The position numbers and the translations under genes were made by a program. The notes under the pieces are model-generated. The model was not told the DNA's origin and did not search any database. It saw only the letters and a list, made by a program, of their open reading frames with translations. DNA of 64,000 bases from Mycolicibacterium rutilum (GTDB taxonomy: Bacteria > Actinomycetota > Actinomycetes > Mycobacteriales > Mycobacteriaceae): contig NZ_LT629971.1 in assembly GCF_900108565.1 (NCBI RefSeq), positions 3,286,001-3,350,000 on the forward strand, read 5' to 3'. Below are positions 34,223 to 43,295 of this stretch, piece by piece. Within the stretch, counting starts at the first letter, position 1. The number at the start of each line of letters is the position of its first letter.

Positions 34223-34672
34223 TCAGAGTCGTTGCAGGGCGAAGGTCCAGAACTGCATGCCGGGCGGCCCGTTGAAACATCCCACGTCGTAATGGGATTC
34301 GATGGTGCCGCCGAGCGAGATCTCGTCCCACGAGTACGTCTCGCGGGTCGGCAGGTTGTAGCCGGGGCAGCGCAGGCCGTCCGGCACATCGACGGTCATC
34401 GTGTAGCGCCCGTTGACGAGCTGGGCGGCGCCCTCGTAATAGGCGTAGAACTTCAGCCGCGGCCGTGCGCTGACGTGCACGCAGTCCGGTTGCTTGTCGG
34501 GGAAGCAGTTCGTGATGAACCAGACCCAGGACGCCCGGTCGTACCGGTTGGTGAGCAGGTCGTAGTTGCCCAGCTTCATCATCGCGTTTGCCGGTGCCGG
34601 CGTGGCGATCCCGCCGGCCAGCACGAGTGCGGCCAGCACAGCGGTGAGCTTGGTGAGCATGGTCCGCGTCAT
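34223..34672 (-). CDS. small secreted protein, cysteine-containing
   Basis: This 149-residue protein begins with a Sec signal peptide (about residues 1-30, TKLTAVLAALVLAGGIATPAPANA). The mature domain holds four cysteines (CFPDKQPDC, RCPG and GCFNG) and aromatic-rich beta strands. It resembles a group of small exported mycobacterial proteins of unknown role and recalls the proteins at 52808 and 53414 in the same window. AGGAAGG precedes the ATG. It may sit in the periplasm and bind a hydrophobic ligand, an inference from its link to the Mce region. Confidence 0.72.
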   Translation of the reverse strand: MTRTMLTKLTAVLAALVLAGGIATPAPANAMMKLGNYDLLTNRYDRASWVWFITNCFPDKQPDCVHVSARPRLKFYAYYEGAAQLVNGRYTMTVDVPDGLRCPGYNLPTRETYSWDEISLGGTIESHYDVGCFNGPPGMQFWTFALQRL

Positions 34673-34737
34673 CTCGGGCCTTCCTGTCGCCTACCGAACT
34701 GCCATCAAAGCACTCCACCGCGCGGTTGCGTCGCCGT

Positions 34738-36102
34738 TCAGTCGATGACGGCGGCTTCCTTGCGTTCGGTGATCGGCCGGGCCAGTTCCTGCTCGTCGCA
34801 GATGCGTTGCAACTTCTCCAGCGTCTCGTCGAGCCCCGGCCCGAGCGGCTCGCTCGGGGTGAACGTCGCAGGCAGGTTGCGCATGCCCTGGATCACCCCG
34901 ATGGTGTCGTAGTGCACGGTGCCCTCGGGGTCGCAGACGTAGTCGGGCATCCGGTCCAGCACCGCGGTCAGCATCGACTTGAACACCGTGCGCGCGACGT
35001 TGGAGCCGACGCAGCGGTGCACGCCGATACCGAAGCTGAAGTGCCGGTTGCCTTTCCGGTCCATGACGATCTCGTTGGGCTTCTCGAACACCGCGGGGTC
35101 GCGGTTGGCCATCGCCCAGGACAGCCAGAGCCGCTCGTACTGCTTGAACTGCTGGCCCTCGACCTCGACGTCCTCGGCGAACGTGCGACCGTCGCCGGGC
35201 GCCGGGGTGAAGAACCGCAGGAACTCCTCGGTGGCGGGATGCAGCAGCGTGTCGCGATCGCGGCTGAGGCGGTCGCGTTCGTCGGGATGCTCACCGAGCC
35301 ATTCCAGCGCGTGGGCGGTCAGCGCGGTGGTGGTGTCGAACCCGCCGCCGATGATCAGGCCCAGGTTGCCCAGGATCTCCATGTCCGGCGCGGGTTCGCC
35401 GTCGATGCGCAACTGCAGCAACGCGTTCACCAACCCGGGCCGGGGATTCTCCCGGATCTCCATCATGTTGTTGATGAGATCGATGCCCATCTCGCGGTGC
35501 TGCTCGTTGATCTTCTCGCGCTCGGGTGCGTGTTCGGGCGTGTAGACCGAGGCGTGCGTGGGCTCGCTGTAGACGTTCCACTTCTTGAGGTCGATGCCCA
35601 TCATCGCCAGGGTGAACACGGCGGGCACCACGTTGGCGAGATGCTCGACGAAATCGATGCGCCCCGAGGCGATGTGCTCATCGAGCGCGGCGCGGGTGAT
35701 CTCGTTGACGAACGGCTCCCAGCGTTTGATCGCCGCTGGTGACAGATACGGGTTCAGCGCACCGCGATACGCGCTGTGTTCGGGTTCGTCCATCTCGAGG
35801 ATGCCGCCGCGCACCACGGTCGCTCGGCTGGCCTTCGGGATCGTGATGCCCTGGAACGGCGTCTCACCGCTGATGTCGTGATGGTTGGACACCGCGGGGC
35901 AGCGGGCGAGTTCGAAGACGTGCTTGCTGTCGGCGGCGACCCAGTGCCCGTTGTAGGTGTCGGTCCACGCCATCGGGCAGCGGGCGTGCATCTCCTCGGT
36001 GATCTTCTCGAACTGCAGCCGGTACTCGGGGGTGTGCCGGTCGAAGTGATACCGGTTCTTCTTGCGGTCGTCGTCGGTCGCGACATCGCTCTCGATGGTC
36101 AC
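34738..36102 (-). CDS. cytochrome P450
   Basis: This 454-residue P450 is longer than the other four here. It has the I-helix GGGFDTTT, an ExxR helix in ATEEFLRFFTP and the haem loop FSFGIGVHRCVG with C364. The C terminus extends about 35 residues beyond the usual end. Arg before the haem Cys (HRC) differs from HSC in the others. It follows the ferredoxin at 36157 by 54 nt and is followed by the secreted-protein gene, and it would take electrons from that ferredoxin. Confidence 0.92.
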   Translation of the reverse strand: MTIESDVATDDDRKKNRYHFDRHTPEYRLQFEKITEEMHARCPMAWTDTYNGHWVAADSKHVFELARCPAVSNHHDISGETPFQGITIPKASRATVVRGGILEMDEPEHSAYRGALNPYLSPAAIKRWEPFVNEITRAALDEHIASGRIDFVEHLANVVPAVFTLAMMGIDLKKWNVYSEPTHASVYTPEHAPEREKINEQHREMGIDLINNMMEIRENPRPGLVNALLQLRIDGEPAPDMEILGNLGLIIGGGFDTTTALTAHALEWLGEHPDERDRLSRDRDTLLHPATEEFLRFFTPAPGDGRTFAEDVEVEGQQFKQYERLWLSWAMANRDPAVFEKPNEIVMDRKGNRHFSFGIGVHRCVGSNVARTVFKSMLTAVLDRMPDYVCDPEGTVHYDTIGVIQGMRNLPATFTPSEPLGPGLDETLEKLQRICDEQELARPITERKEAAVID

Positions 36103-36156
36103 GGCGTGTCTCCTAATCGCTTTCGGTGGCCTGCAAGCCTGGCGAAGGGCCCGGCG

Positions 36157-36348
36157 TCATTCGATGACGATGGCCTGTTCGGGGCATGAGTGGGCGGCCT
36201 CCCGGACCACGTCCTCCTGGTCGGGGGGCACCACCTCGTTCACCGGCGACGCGTGGCCGTCCACATCGTCGAGTTCGAACGAATCGGGCGCGATCATCGC
36301 GCACAGGGTGTGTCCCTGGCAGCGCGTTCCGTCAACCGAAACCTTCAC
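36157..36348 (-). CDS. single-cluster ferredoxin for P450
   Basis: This 63-residue ferredoxin has CQGHTLC at the N terminus, DSFELDDVDG and SCPEQAI at the C terminus, the [3Fe-4S] P450-ferredoxin pattern with His in the middle of the first motif. It sits 18 nt after the mycofactocin-type SDR and 54 nt before the P450 at 34738, and is the natural donor for that P450. It is one of four such ferredoxins in the window. Confidence 0.92.
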   Translation of the reverse strand: MKVSVDGTRCQGHTLCAMIAPDSFELDDVDGHASPVNEVVPPDQEDVVREAAHSCPEQAIVIE

Positions 36349-36366
36349 CGTCGCAGTTCCTTCCGC

Positions 36367-37227
36367 TCAGTTGTGGTAGTCGTACCACTTCAGGTACCCG
36401 CCGGCGTCGACCCGCAGCTGCGCGCCGGTGACGAACCGCGCCTCATCGGAGGCCAGCCACAGCACCGCATTGCTGATGTCCACCGGCTCCACCCACGGCA
36501 CCTTCATCGCCTGCTGCACGTAGAACACCGGTTCGGCGTCCTTGAGCTCGGGGTTCTCCAGATCGGGCCGGAACGAGCGGTACATCGGCTCGCTCTGCAG
36601 CATGTTGGTGTTGCAGTTGGTCGGATGCACGACGTTGGCCCGAATCCCGCGTGGCGCAAGCTCGGTGGCGAGATCGTGGACGAAGGCCGACAGGGCGCGC
36701 TTGGAGTGGACATAGGCCATACCGCCGGGGTCGTTGCCCGGGTTGTCCTTCTGATGGGTGTCCATCAGGGCCGCGGTGGACCCCGTGGCGATGATCGACG
36801 CGCCCTCCTTGAGGTGCAGCAGCGAGACCTGGATGGCGTTGATGGTGCCGATCAGGTTGGTGTTGATCACGTCGATCCACGCCTGCAGCGGCGGTTGGCC
36901 TTTCATGCCCGCCACACCGGCCTGCGCGACCACGATGTCGAGCCCGCCGAGTTGGGCGATGCCGTCCTCGAGTGCGGCCTTCAGTTGCGAGGCCTCCCGC
37001 ACGTCGGCCTTCGCGGTGACGACGCGCTGACCCGTCTTCTCGATGAACGCGGCGGTCTCTTCGAGATCCTCCGGCGTGGCCATCGGGTAGCCGATGGTGT
37101 CGATGTTCTCGCAGAGGTCGACCGCGATGATGTCGGCGCCCTCCTCGGCGAGCCGCAGCGCATGACTACGTCCCTGTCCGCGCGCCGCGCCGGTGACGAA
37201 TGCGACCTTTCCCTGTACGCGTCCCAC
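36367..37227 (-). CDS. mycofactocin-type short-chain dehydrogenase
   Basis: This 286-residue SDR begins MGRVQGKVAFVTGAARGQGRSH and carries the inserted segment DLCENIDTIGYPMATPEDL after the second strand. Both features mark the subfamily whose NAD is not released and which depends on mycofactocin for reoxidation. The active site has YVHSKRAL. The likely reaction is alcohol to ketone on the product of the adjacent P450. It precedes the ferredoxin and P450 in one operon, so hydroxylation and oxidation are expressed together. Confidence 0.87.
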   Translation of the reverse strand: MGRVQGKVAFVTGAARGQGRSHALRLAEEGADIIAVDLCENIDTIGYPMATPEDLEETAAFIEKTGQRVVTAKADVREASQLKAALEDGIAQLGGLDIVVAQAGVAGMKGQPPLQAWIDVINTNLIGTINAIQVSLLHLKEGASIIATGSTAALMDTHQKDNPGNDPGGMAYVHSKRALSAFVHDLATELAPRGIRANVVHPTNCNTNMLQSEPMYRSFRPDLENPELKDAEPVFYVQQAMKVPWVEPVDISNAVLWLASDEARFVTGAQLRVDAGGYLKWYDYHN

Positions 37228-37280
37228 TGAAGAATCCTTTCCTTAGCACTCGCTGCCGACATGCGATTCGTCTTGCCTGA

Positions 37281-37979
37281 TCAGGTGTTTCGGCCGCCGT
37301 TGACGCCCAAGATCTGTCCGGTGATGTAGCTGGCCTCCTCGGAGACCAGGAAGGCGCAGGCGGCCGCGATGTCCTCGGGCCTGCCGATGCGCCGCACCGG
37401 TGTGGACTCGATGCTCTGCTGCACCTTCAGATAGCCGCGCTCCTCGGACTTGCGCAGCATCGGGGTGTCGATGAAGCCCGGCGGCACCGCGTTGACCGTG
37501 ATGCCGCTGGGGCCGTATTCCAGGGCAAGCGATTTGGTCAGCCCGTTGACGGCGGACTTCGCCGCGACATAGGGCGACATATACGGCTGGCCCGAGTGGG
37601 TGCTCGACGACGAGATGTTCACGATGCGGCCCCAACCCGTTTCGACCATGTCGGGCAACACCGCTTGGATGCAGTGGAAGACGCCGTTGAGATTGACGTC
37701 GATCACGCGCTGCCAATCGTCGAACGTCAGGTCGGCGAAGCGCTTGAACTTCTCCAGGCCGGCGGCGTTCACCAAAACGGTGACCGGCCCGAGTTGAGCG
37801 CGGATCGCGGCCAGTGCTTCCTCGACACCGGCACGGTCGGTGACGTCGGCCGTGTAGGCGAATTCGTCCTCCGAAGGGGCGATGTCGATGGTGGCGACGT
37901 GCATCCCGTCAGCGCGCAGGCGTTGCACGACGGCCAGTCCGATACCGGAACCACCTCCGGTGACGACGGCGTTCTTCAT
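37281..37979 (-). CDS. short-chain dehydrogenase/reductase
   Basis: This 232-residue SDR has VVTGGGSGIG, VNAAGLEKF, NLNGVFH, the catalytic region SSSSTHSGQPYMSPYVAAKSAV and a C-terminal ITGQILGVNGG. The C terminus and SSSS segment match the SDR at 5814. The ATG at 37979 is chosen because the TGxxxGxG loop follows directly; GGAGG lies 12 nt upstream. It heads the minus operon and diverges from the aldehyde dehydrogenase at 38241. Confidence 0.9.
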   Translation of the reverse strand: MKNAVVTGGGSGIGLAVVQRLRADGMHVATIDIAPSEDEFAYTADVTDRAGVEEALAAIRAQLGPVTVLVNAAGLEKFKRFADLTFDDWQRVIDVNLNGVFHCIQAVLPDMVETGWGRIVNISSSSTHSGQPYMSPYVAAKSAVNGLTKSLALEYGPSGITVNAVPPGFIDTPMLRKSEERGYLKVQQSIESTPVRRIGRPEDIAAACAFLVSEEASYITGQILGVNGGRNT

Positions 37980-38024
37980 CGCTGCAGCTGGCCTCCACGC
38001 ATCAAGAATCATCCTTCCGATTAT

Positions 38025-38039
38025 GAGAACCGTACTCTC
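38025..38039. promoter_or_regulatory. diverged GAGAAT-type operator
   Basis: GAGAACCGTACTCTC keeps the 6-3-6 layout of the perfect sites with one substitution in each half. It lies 46 nt upstream of the minus-strand SDR start and about 200 nt before the aldehyde dehydrogenase. Confidence 0.45.
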
Positions 38040-38149
38040 GTGCTGTGCAACTCCGCAAGACAACGCGGCGCGGCGGTTCGCATCGATGAGACGATCGACG
38101 GACGATTGTTGCACCGTTATCCGCAGGCAGCGGCGATTCCGTTCATTTT

Positions 38150-38183
38150 CTTGAGTTCTCTCAAGGCGAATGTATGATTCGCC
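38150..38183 (+). promoter_or_regulatory. promoter of the catabolic/Mce operon with two inverted repeats
   Basis: CTTGAGTTCTCTCAAG (38150-38165) is a perfect 6-4-6 inverted repeat and GGCGAATGTATGATTCGCC (38165-38183) a perfect 7-5-7 repeat. TATGAT at 38173-38178, inside the second repeat, is a strong -10 hexamer, so a protein bound there would control transcription. The leader to the aldehyde dehydrogenase start would be about 55 nt. Confidence 0.5.
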
Positions 38184-38240
38184 AAGGATGAGAATGAAGT
38201 TTCCATCACAGGGCAACTTCAGGCTCCGCAACTGAGGAGG

Positions 38241-39740
38241 ATGATGCAGGAAGCGACCACCATCTCGAGTGAGGAAGCCCAGCCCGCCGCCGACCCCTCG
38301 AGCGTGGATCGCCGGCTCCTGATCGACGGTCGGCTCGTCGAGACTGCCGCGACGTTCGCCTCCCTCAACCCCGCCACCGGCGAGGTGCTCGGATATGCGC
38401 CCGACGCCACGGTCAGCGACGCGCAAGCCGCCGTGGCCGCCGCCCGCCGGGCGTTCGACGAGACGGACTGGGACACCAACACCGAGTTGCGGATCCGCTG
38501 CCTCGAGCAGTTCCACCGGGCGCTCGTCGAGCACCGCGACGAACTGGCCGCGCTGACCATCGCCGAGGTCGGCGCGACCGAGGCGCTGTGCCAGGGTGCC
38601 CAACTCGATCAGCCGATCGAGATCGTCCGCTACTACGCCGAGCTGCTGAAGACCTATCCGATGACCGAGGACCTCGGCAACATCGAGAGCCGCGGTATGC
38701 AGCACCACCGCTGGGTGGAGAAGGAAGCCGCGGGCGTGGTGGCCGCAATCATCGCCTACAACTACCCCAATCAGCTCGCGCTCGCGAAGCTGGCGCCCGC
38801 GCTGGCCGCGGGGTGCACGCTGATCCTCAAGTCCGCGCCCGACACCCCGCTGGTCACGCTGGCGCTGGGTGAACTGATCGCCAACCACACCGACATCCCG
38901 GCCGGCGTGGTCAATGTGCTCAGCGGCGCCGACCCCGAGGTCGGTGCGGTCCTGACCACCAGCGCCGACGTCGACATGGTGACGTTCACCGGGTCGACGC
39001 CCACCGGGCGGCGCATCATGGCCGCGGCCAGCGAAACCCTCAAGAAGGTGTTCCTGGAACTGGGCGGCAAGTCCGCGGCGATCGTGCTCGACGATGCGGA
39101 CTTCAACACCGCGGCGCTGTTCAGCGCATTCTCGATGGTCACCCACGCCGGTCAGGGCTGCGCACTGACGTCGCGGCTGCTGGTACCGCGCAAACACCAC
39201 GACGAGATCGTCGAACTGGTCAAGAACAACTTCGGGCTGGTGCGCTACGGCAACCCGGCCGACCAGGGCACCTACATGGGGCCGCTGATCAGCGAGAAAC
39301 AGCGCGACAAGGTCGACGGCATGGTCAAGCGGGCCGTCGAGGCCGGCGCCACGCTGGTCACCGGCGGCGAGAAGGTCGATCCCGGCTACTTCTATACGCC
39401 GACGCTGCTGACCGACGTCGACCCCGACAGCGAGATCGCCCAGGAAGAGGTGTTCGGGCCGGTGCTGGTCGTGATCGCCTACGACGACGATGACGACGCG
39501 GTGCGGATCGCGAACAACTCGATCTACGGCCTCTCGGGTGCGGTGTTCGGCAGCCAGGACCGGGCGCTGGCGGTGGCGCGGCGCATCCGCACCGGCACGT
39601 TCTCCATCAACGGCGGCAACTACTTCAGCCCGGACAGCCCGTTCGGCGGCTACAAGCAGTCCGGCATCGGCCGTGAGATGGGCACCGCCGGGCTCGAGGA
39701 ATTTCTGGAATCCAAGACTTTTGCGACGGTGGTGAGCTGA
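38241..39740 (+). CDS. aldehyde dehydrogenase
   Basis: This NAD(P)-dependent aldehyde dehydrogenase of 499 residues has the cofactor segment AAIIAYNYP with N174, the general base E273 in LELGGKS and the nucleophile C307 in GQGCAL; the C terminus is normal. It would turn an aldehyde into an acid ready for CoA attachment. Two ATGs (38241 and 38244) follow GAGGAGG; the second is better spaced but both are close. It is first in a run of ten overlapping or closely spaced genes that ends with the complete Mce importer. Confidence 0.92.
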   Translation: MMQEATTISSEEAQPAADPSSVDRRLLIDGRLVETAATFASLNPATGEVLGYAPDATVSDAQAAVAAARRAFDETDWDTNTELRIRCLEQFHRALVEHRDELAALTIAEVGATEALCQGAQLDQPIEIVRYYAELLKTYPMTEDLGNIESRGMQHHRWVEKEAAGVVAAIIAYNYPNQLALAKLAPALAAGCTLILKSAPDTPLVTLALGELIANHTDIPAGVVNVLSGADPEVGAVLTTSADVDMVTFTGSTPTGRRIMAAASETLKKVFLELGGKSAAIVLDDADFNTAALFSAFSMVTHAGQGCALTSRLLVPRKHHDEIVELVKNNFGLVRYGNPADQGTYMGPLISEKQRDKVDGMVKRAVEAGATLVTGGEKVDPGYFYTPTLLTDVDPDSEIAQEEVFGPVLVVIAYDDDDDAVRIANNSIYGLSGAVFGSQDRALAVARRIRTGTFSINGGNYFSPDSPFGGYKQSGIGREMGTAGLEEFLESKTFATVVS

Positions 39741-40948
39741 TGAGTGGGCCGCTTGACGGTATTCGTGTCCTCGAGGTGGCGATGTACGGCTTCGTGCCGT
39801 CGGCGGGCGCGGTGCTGCGCGAATGGGGTGCCGACGTCATCAAGGTCGAACACGCGGTCACCGGCGACCCGCAGCGCGGTCTGCGCCAGACCGGGCTGCT
39901 GCGCGTCGAGGGCGATCCGAACCCCAACATCGAGCACGCCAACCGGGGCAAGCGCAGCATCGGCCTGGACATGTCGGTGCCCGAGGGGCGCGAGATACTG
40001 ATGGTGTTGGCAAAAAAGGCCGACGTGTTCCTCACCAGCTTCCTGCCGGGCCACCGGCAGCGGTTCGGCATCGACGTCGACGACATCCGCGCCGTCAACC
40101 CGAAGATCATCTACGCCAGGGGCAGCGCGCTCGGCCCCCGCGGCGAGGAATCGGTCAAGGGCGGCTACGACATGACCGCGTTCTGGTGCCGCGCCGGCAC
40201 CGCCGCCACGATCACCCCGCCGGGCACGCCGGGCATGGTCGGCCCACCCGGGCCGGCCTACGGCGACACCATCTCCGGGACGAACCTCGCCGGCGGCATC
40301 GCGGCCGCGCTGTTAAAGCGGGAACGCACCGGCGAGCCGTCGGTGGTCGACGTGTCGCTGCTCGGCAGCGGGCTGTGGTCGCTCGGGCACACGGTCGCGC
40401 TGACCAAGCATCTGGGCCAGCGCATGGAGGCCTTCCCGCCGGGTGTGCACGGCTCGCCGATCAACCCGCTCGTCGGGCTGTACCCGACCGCCGACGACCG
40501 CTACATCTCGTTCGTGATGATGCAGCCGACCAAGTTCTGGGCCGATGTCTGCAAGCACATGGGACTCGACGAACTCGCCGACGACCCGCGATTCGCCACC
40601 GCGGAGTCGATCGCGGAGAACACCGAGGCGGCCGCGGAGATCCTCAAGGAGACCATGGCCAAGCGTCCGCTCGCCGAGTGGAGCGAGCGGTTCGCGACAC
40701 TGCTCGGGCCCTGGGCGCCGGTGCAGGACACGCTGCAGGCGGTCGAGGACGCCCAGATCCGCGCCAATGAGTACCTAGTCCAAGCGGGCGAACTCGAATT
40801 GGTCGCGAATCCGGTGCAGTTTGACGTCAGCGCACCCGAAACGGGTCCGGCGCCGGGGTTTGCTGAGCAAACTGACGACATCCTGCAGGAACTCGGCTTG
40901 GATTGGGACCGCATCATCGAGCTCAAGACGGCCGGCGCCGTCACCTAG
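39740..40948 (+). CDS. class III (CaiB/BaiF) CoA-transferase
   Basis: This 402-residue protein has the N-terminal LDGIRVLEVAMYGFVP, ANRGKRSIGLDM and the catalytic-aspartate motif GGYD with D144, then the GSPINPLVGLYPTADDRYI region of family III transferases. It moves CoA between acids without ATP. The ATG overlaps the aldehyde dehydrogenase stop by 1 nt, so the acid made by that enzyme is a plausible CoA acceptor. Confidence 0.9.
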   Translation: MSGPLDGIRVLEVAMYGFVPSAGAVLREWGADVIKVEHAVTGDPQRGLRQTGLLRVEGDPNPNIEHANRGKRSIGLDMSVPEGREILMVLAKKADVFLTSFLPGHRQRFGIDVDDIRAVNPKIIYARGSALGPRGEESVKGGYDMTAFWCRAGTAATITPPGTPGMVGPPGPAYGDTISGTNLAGGIAAALLKRERTGEPSVVDVSLLGSGLWSLGHTVALTKHLGQRMEAFPPGVHGSPINPLVGLYPTADDRYISFVMMQPTKFWADVCKHMGLDELADDPRFATAESIAENTEAAAEILKETMAKRPLAEWSERFATLLGPWAPVQDTLQAVEDAQIRANEYLVQAGELELVANPVQFDVSAPETGPAPGFAEQTDDILQELGLDWDRIIELKTAGAVT

Positions 40949-40965
40949 GTTCGAAAGAGAGTCCC

Positions 40966-42141
40966 ATGCCCCACGTCGCGTCGATCGGCACCTACCTGCC
41001 GTGTTGGGGTGCGCCCCGACACCGGGTGGCCGGTGACGACGAGGACGCGATCACGCTCGCGGTCGAAGCAGGCCGCGCCGCGCTGGTTGCCAGCGGCGCG
41101 GTCGAGCGCGTGGTTCTGGTCAGCCGCGATCTGCCGTTGCTGGACAGCAGCAACGCCGCGGTGCTGCTGGCCGGCCTGGGACTCGATCCCGAACTGGAGG
41201 TCGACGAGCGCCTCGGCGGTGCGCCTGCCACCCTGGACGCGGTCAGTTCGGCGCGGCCGAGGACGTTGATCATCGGGACCGATCTCGACCCCGCCGGGGC
41301 GGCGGCGATCCTGACCGCCGAACGCGGACTGCAGGTCCGCACCGCGGCGCGGGTGGCGCGCAGCCTGCCCGTGCGTACCCGCAAGGCGACCGGCGACGTG
41401 CACGACTACGGCGATCCGCGGTTGCTGCACGAGCGGGGACTCATCGCGTCGCTGGAAGCGGCCTGGCTGGACACGCCGGTGGCGGTGGCCGGCGTCGACC
41501 ACGCGCGCGCCGCCGAACTGACGATCGGGGACCCGCCCGCGCTGCCGACCACGGGTGCGAGCGCCAGCCTGTTCGCGTTGGCCGGTCTGGCCGAGCGGCA
41601 GACGACAGGGCCGCTGGTGGCCGTCGAGCAGGCCAGCCTGTCCGGGCTCAACGTCACCGGCGGGGTGGCCGAGCTGCTGCGGCGCGAGCCGCCCGCCCGG
41701 CCGCTGCCCGACGGCAAATACGTGGCCGACGCCGAGATCCCGATCTCGCTGGCGGCCTACGAGCGCGCGTTCGAGGCGAAGGTGCGCTGGGAGGCCGGGC
41801 GGTTCGGCGACTCCGGCGAGCTGGACTTCCCCCCGCGCTACCGGTTGGCCGCCAACGGCGCGCTGTCCACCGGATACGAACTGATTCCGTTGCCGCGCAA
41901 CGGAACCGTATACACCGAGACCACCGTGCACATGCCGGTGCCGGGTCTGCGCACTCCATACTCGCTGGTGATCGTCGAACTCGACGGAGTCGGCGTGCGC
42001 GCGCTGGTCAAGGTGACCGGCGCGGAACCGGGCACCGTCGACATCGGCACCAGGGGACGGCTGGCGCTGCGGCGGGTCGCGGTGCGCTCCGGCGTGCCTG
42101 ACTACGGCTACATGTTCGAGCCGGAAGCGGTGGCGGCGTGA
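40966..42141 (+). CDS. degenerate KAS III/HMG-CoA-synthase-like protein with OB-type tail
   Basis: This 391-residue protein begins with HVASIGTYLPCWG, the opening of HMG-CoA synthase/KAS III-like proteins. It has the half-barrel rhythm of that fold (LIIGTDLDPAG, GASASLFALAGL), then an OB-like C-terminal domain from about residue 285. The only cysteine is C13, so the catalytic Cys and the four zinc-ribbon cysteines of DUF35 are absent. A non-catalytic partner of the thiolase at 42138 is likely, since the two genes overlap by 4 nt. The ATG at 40966 follows GAAAGAGAGTCCC. Confidence 0.75.
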   Translation: MPHVASIGTYLPCWGAPRHRVAGDDEDAITLAVEAGRAALVASGAVERVVLVSRDLPLLDSSNAAVLLAGLGLDPELEVDERLGGAPATLDAVSSARPRTLIIGTDLDPAGAAAILTAERGLQVRTAARVARSLPVRTRKATGDVHDYGDPRLLHERGLIASLEAAWLDTPVAVAGVDHARAAELTIGDPPALPTTGASASLFALAGLAERQTTGPLVAVEQASLSGLNVTGGVAELLRREPPARPLPDGKYVADAEIPISLAAYERAFEAKVRWEAGRFGDSGELDFPPRYRLAANGALSTGYELIPLPRNGTVYTETTVHMPVPGLRTPYSLVIVELDGVGVRALVKVTGAEPGTVDIGTRGRLALRRVAVRSGVPDYGYMFEPEAVAA

Positions 42142-43295
42142 GACGCGTGGCCGTTGTCGGGGCCGGAATGACGGCGTTCGGCGAGCATTTCGCGCTGGGT
42201 CTGAAAGACCTGCTGCCGATGGCCTTCTCCGAATGCGCGGCCAGCGTGGACAAGGGACTCGACAAGAGCGATCTGCAGGGTGCCTGGTTCGGCGCGATGG
42301 GAACCGCCGACGGCTTTCCGGCAGGTATCCTCGCCGACTCCCTCGGCCTGCCGGATCTGCCCGTCACCCGTGTCGAGAACTCCTGCGCCACAGGCAATGA
42401 TGCGATCCGCAACGCGCTGTTCGGGGTGGCTTCCGGGGCCTTCGACGTCGCGCTGGTGATGGGTGCCGACAAGCTCCGCGACACCACCTCGCGCGACATG
42501 CTCTGGGAGTGGGAGGCGATGGCGCGCGACTACCCGCTCGGGGTCGTCTCGCCGGCCGGGTTCGCGCTGCACGTGCGCCGGTACCTACACGAATCACCCG
42601 CGACGCGTGAGCACCTGGCGATGATCGCGGTGAAGAACCACCGGCACGGTGTGCAGAATACGAAGGCACGCTTGCGTTTCGAGATCACCGTCGAACAAGC
42701 GCTCGCGGCGCCGATCGTCGTCACCCCGTTCGGGCTCTATGACTGCGCGCCGCAGAGCGACGGCGCCGCCGCGCTCGTGCTGGCCGCCGAAGAGGTGGTC
42801 GACCGGTTCACCGATCGGCCGGTCTGGATCCGCGGCGTCGGCCTGGGCCTGGACTCGGTGATGCATCAGCACAAGTCGGACATGACGACGATGCCGGCCA
42901 CCGTGCGCGCCGCCAAGCAGGCTTTCTCCATGGCGGGGCTGACGCCGTCGGATGTGGACGTCGCCGAAGTTCACGATTTCTTCACGGGCATCGAGCTGAT
43001 CAGCTATGAAGATCTGGGATTCGCCGAGCGGTTCGGGGGCCACAAACTCGTCGAAGCGGAAGTCACGACGATCGGTGGGGGGCTGCCCGTGAACCCGAGT
43101 GGCGGGTTGAAGGCCAAGGGGCATCCGCCGGGCGCCACCGGCGTCGCGCAATGCGTCGAACTGTTCGCACAGCTCCGCGGTGAGGCCGTGAACCAGGTGG
43201 ATGGCGCACGGATTGGCCTGGCGCACAATATCGGCGGACCGACAGCTGTTGCGGCGGTGACCATCCTGGAGGGAGTCGGTAATGGCGCAAGCTAG
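42138..43295 (+). CDS. SCP2-type thiolase
   Basis: This 385-residue thiolase has the nucleophile C83 in ENSCATGND, EVHDFFTG carrying the second active-site His, and GHPPGATG near the C terminus, so all three thiolase motifs are present. It would cleave a beta-ketoacyl-CoA of a branched or polycyclic substrate. The GTG overlaps the degenerate KAS-like gene by 4 nt, and the last 14 nt overlap yrbEA. This couples the catabolic thiolase to the importer. Confidence 0.92.
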   Translation: MRRVAVVGAGMTAFGEHFALGLKDLLPMAFSECAASVDKGLDKSDLQGAWFGAMGTADGFPAGILADSLGLPDLPVTRVENSCATGNDAIRNALFGVASGAFDVALVMGADKLRDTTSRDMLWEWEAMARDYPLGVVSPAGFALHVRRYLHESPATREHLAMIAVKNHRHGVQNTKARLRFEITVEQALAAPIVVTPFGLYDCAPQSDGAAALVLAAEEVVDRFTDRPVWIRGVGLGLDSVMHQHKSDMTTMPATVRAAKQAFSMAGLTPSDVDVAEVHDFFTGIELISYEDLGFAERFGGHKLVEAEVTTIGGGLPVNPSGGLKAKGHPPGATGVAQCVELFAQLRGEAVNQVDGARIGLAHNIGGPTAVAAVTILEGVGNGAS

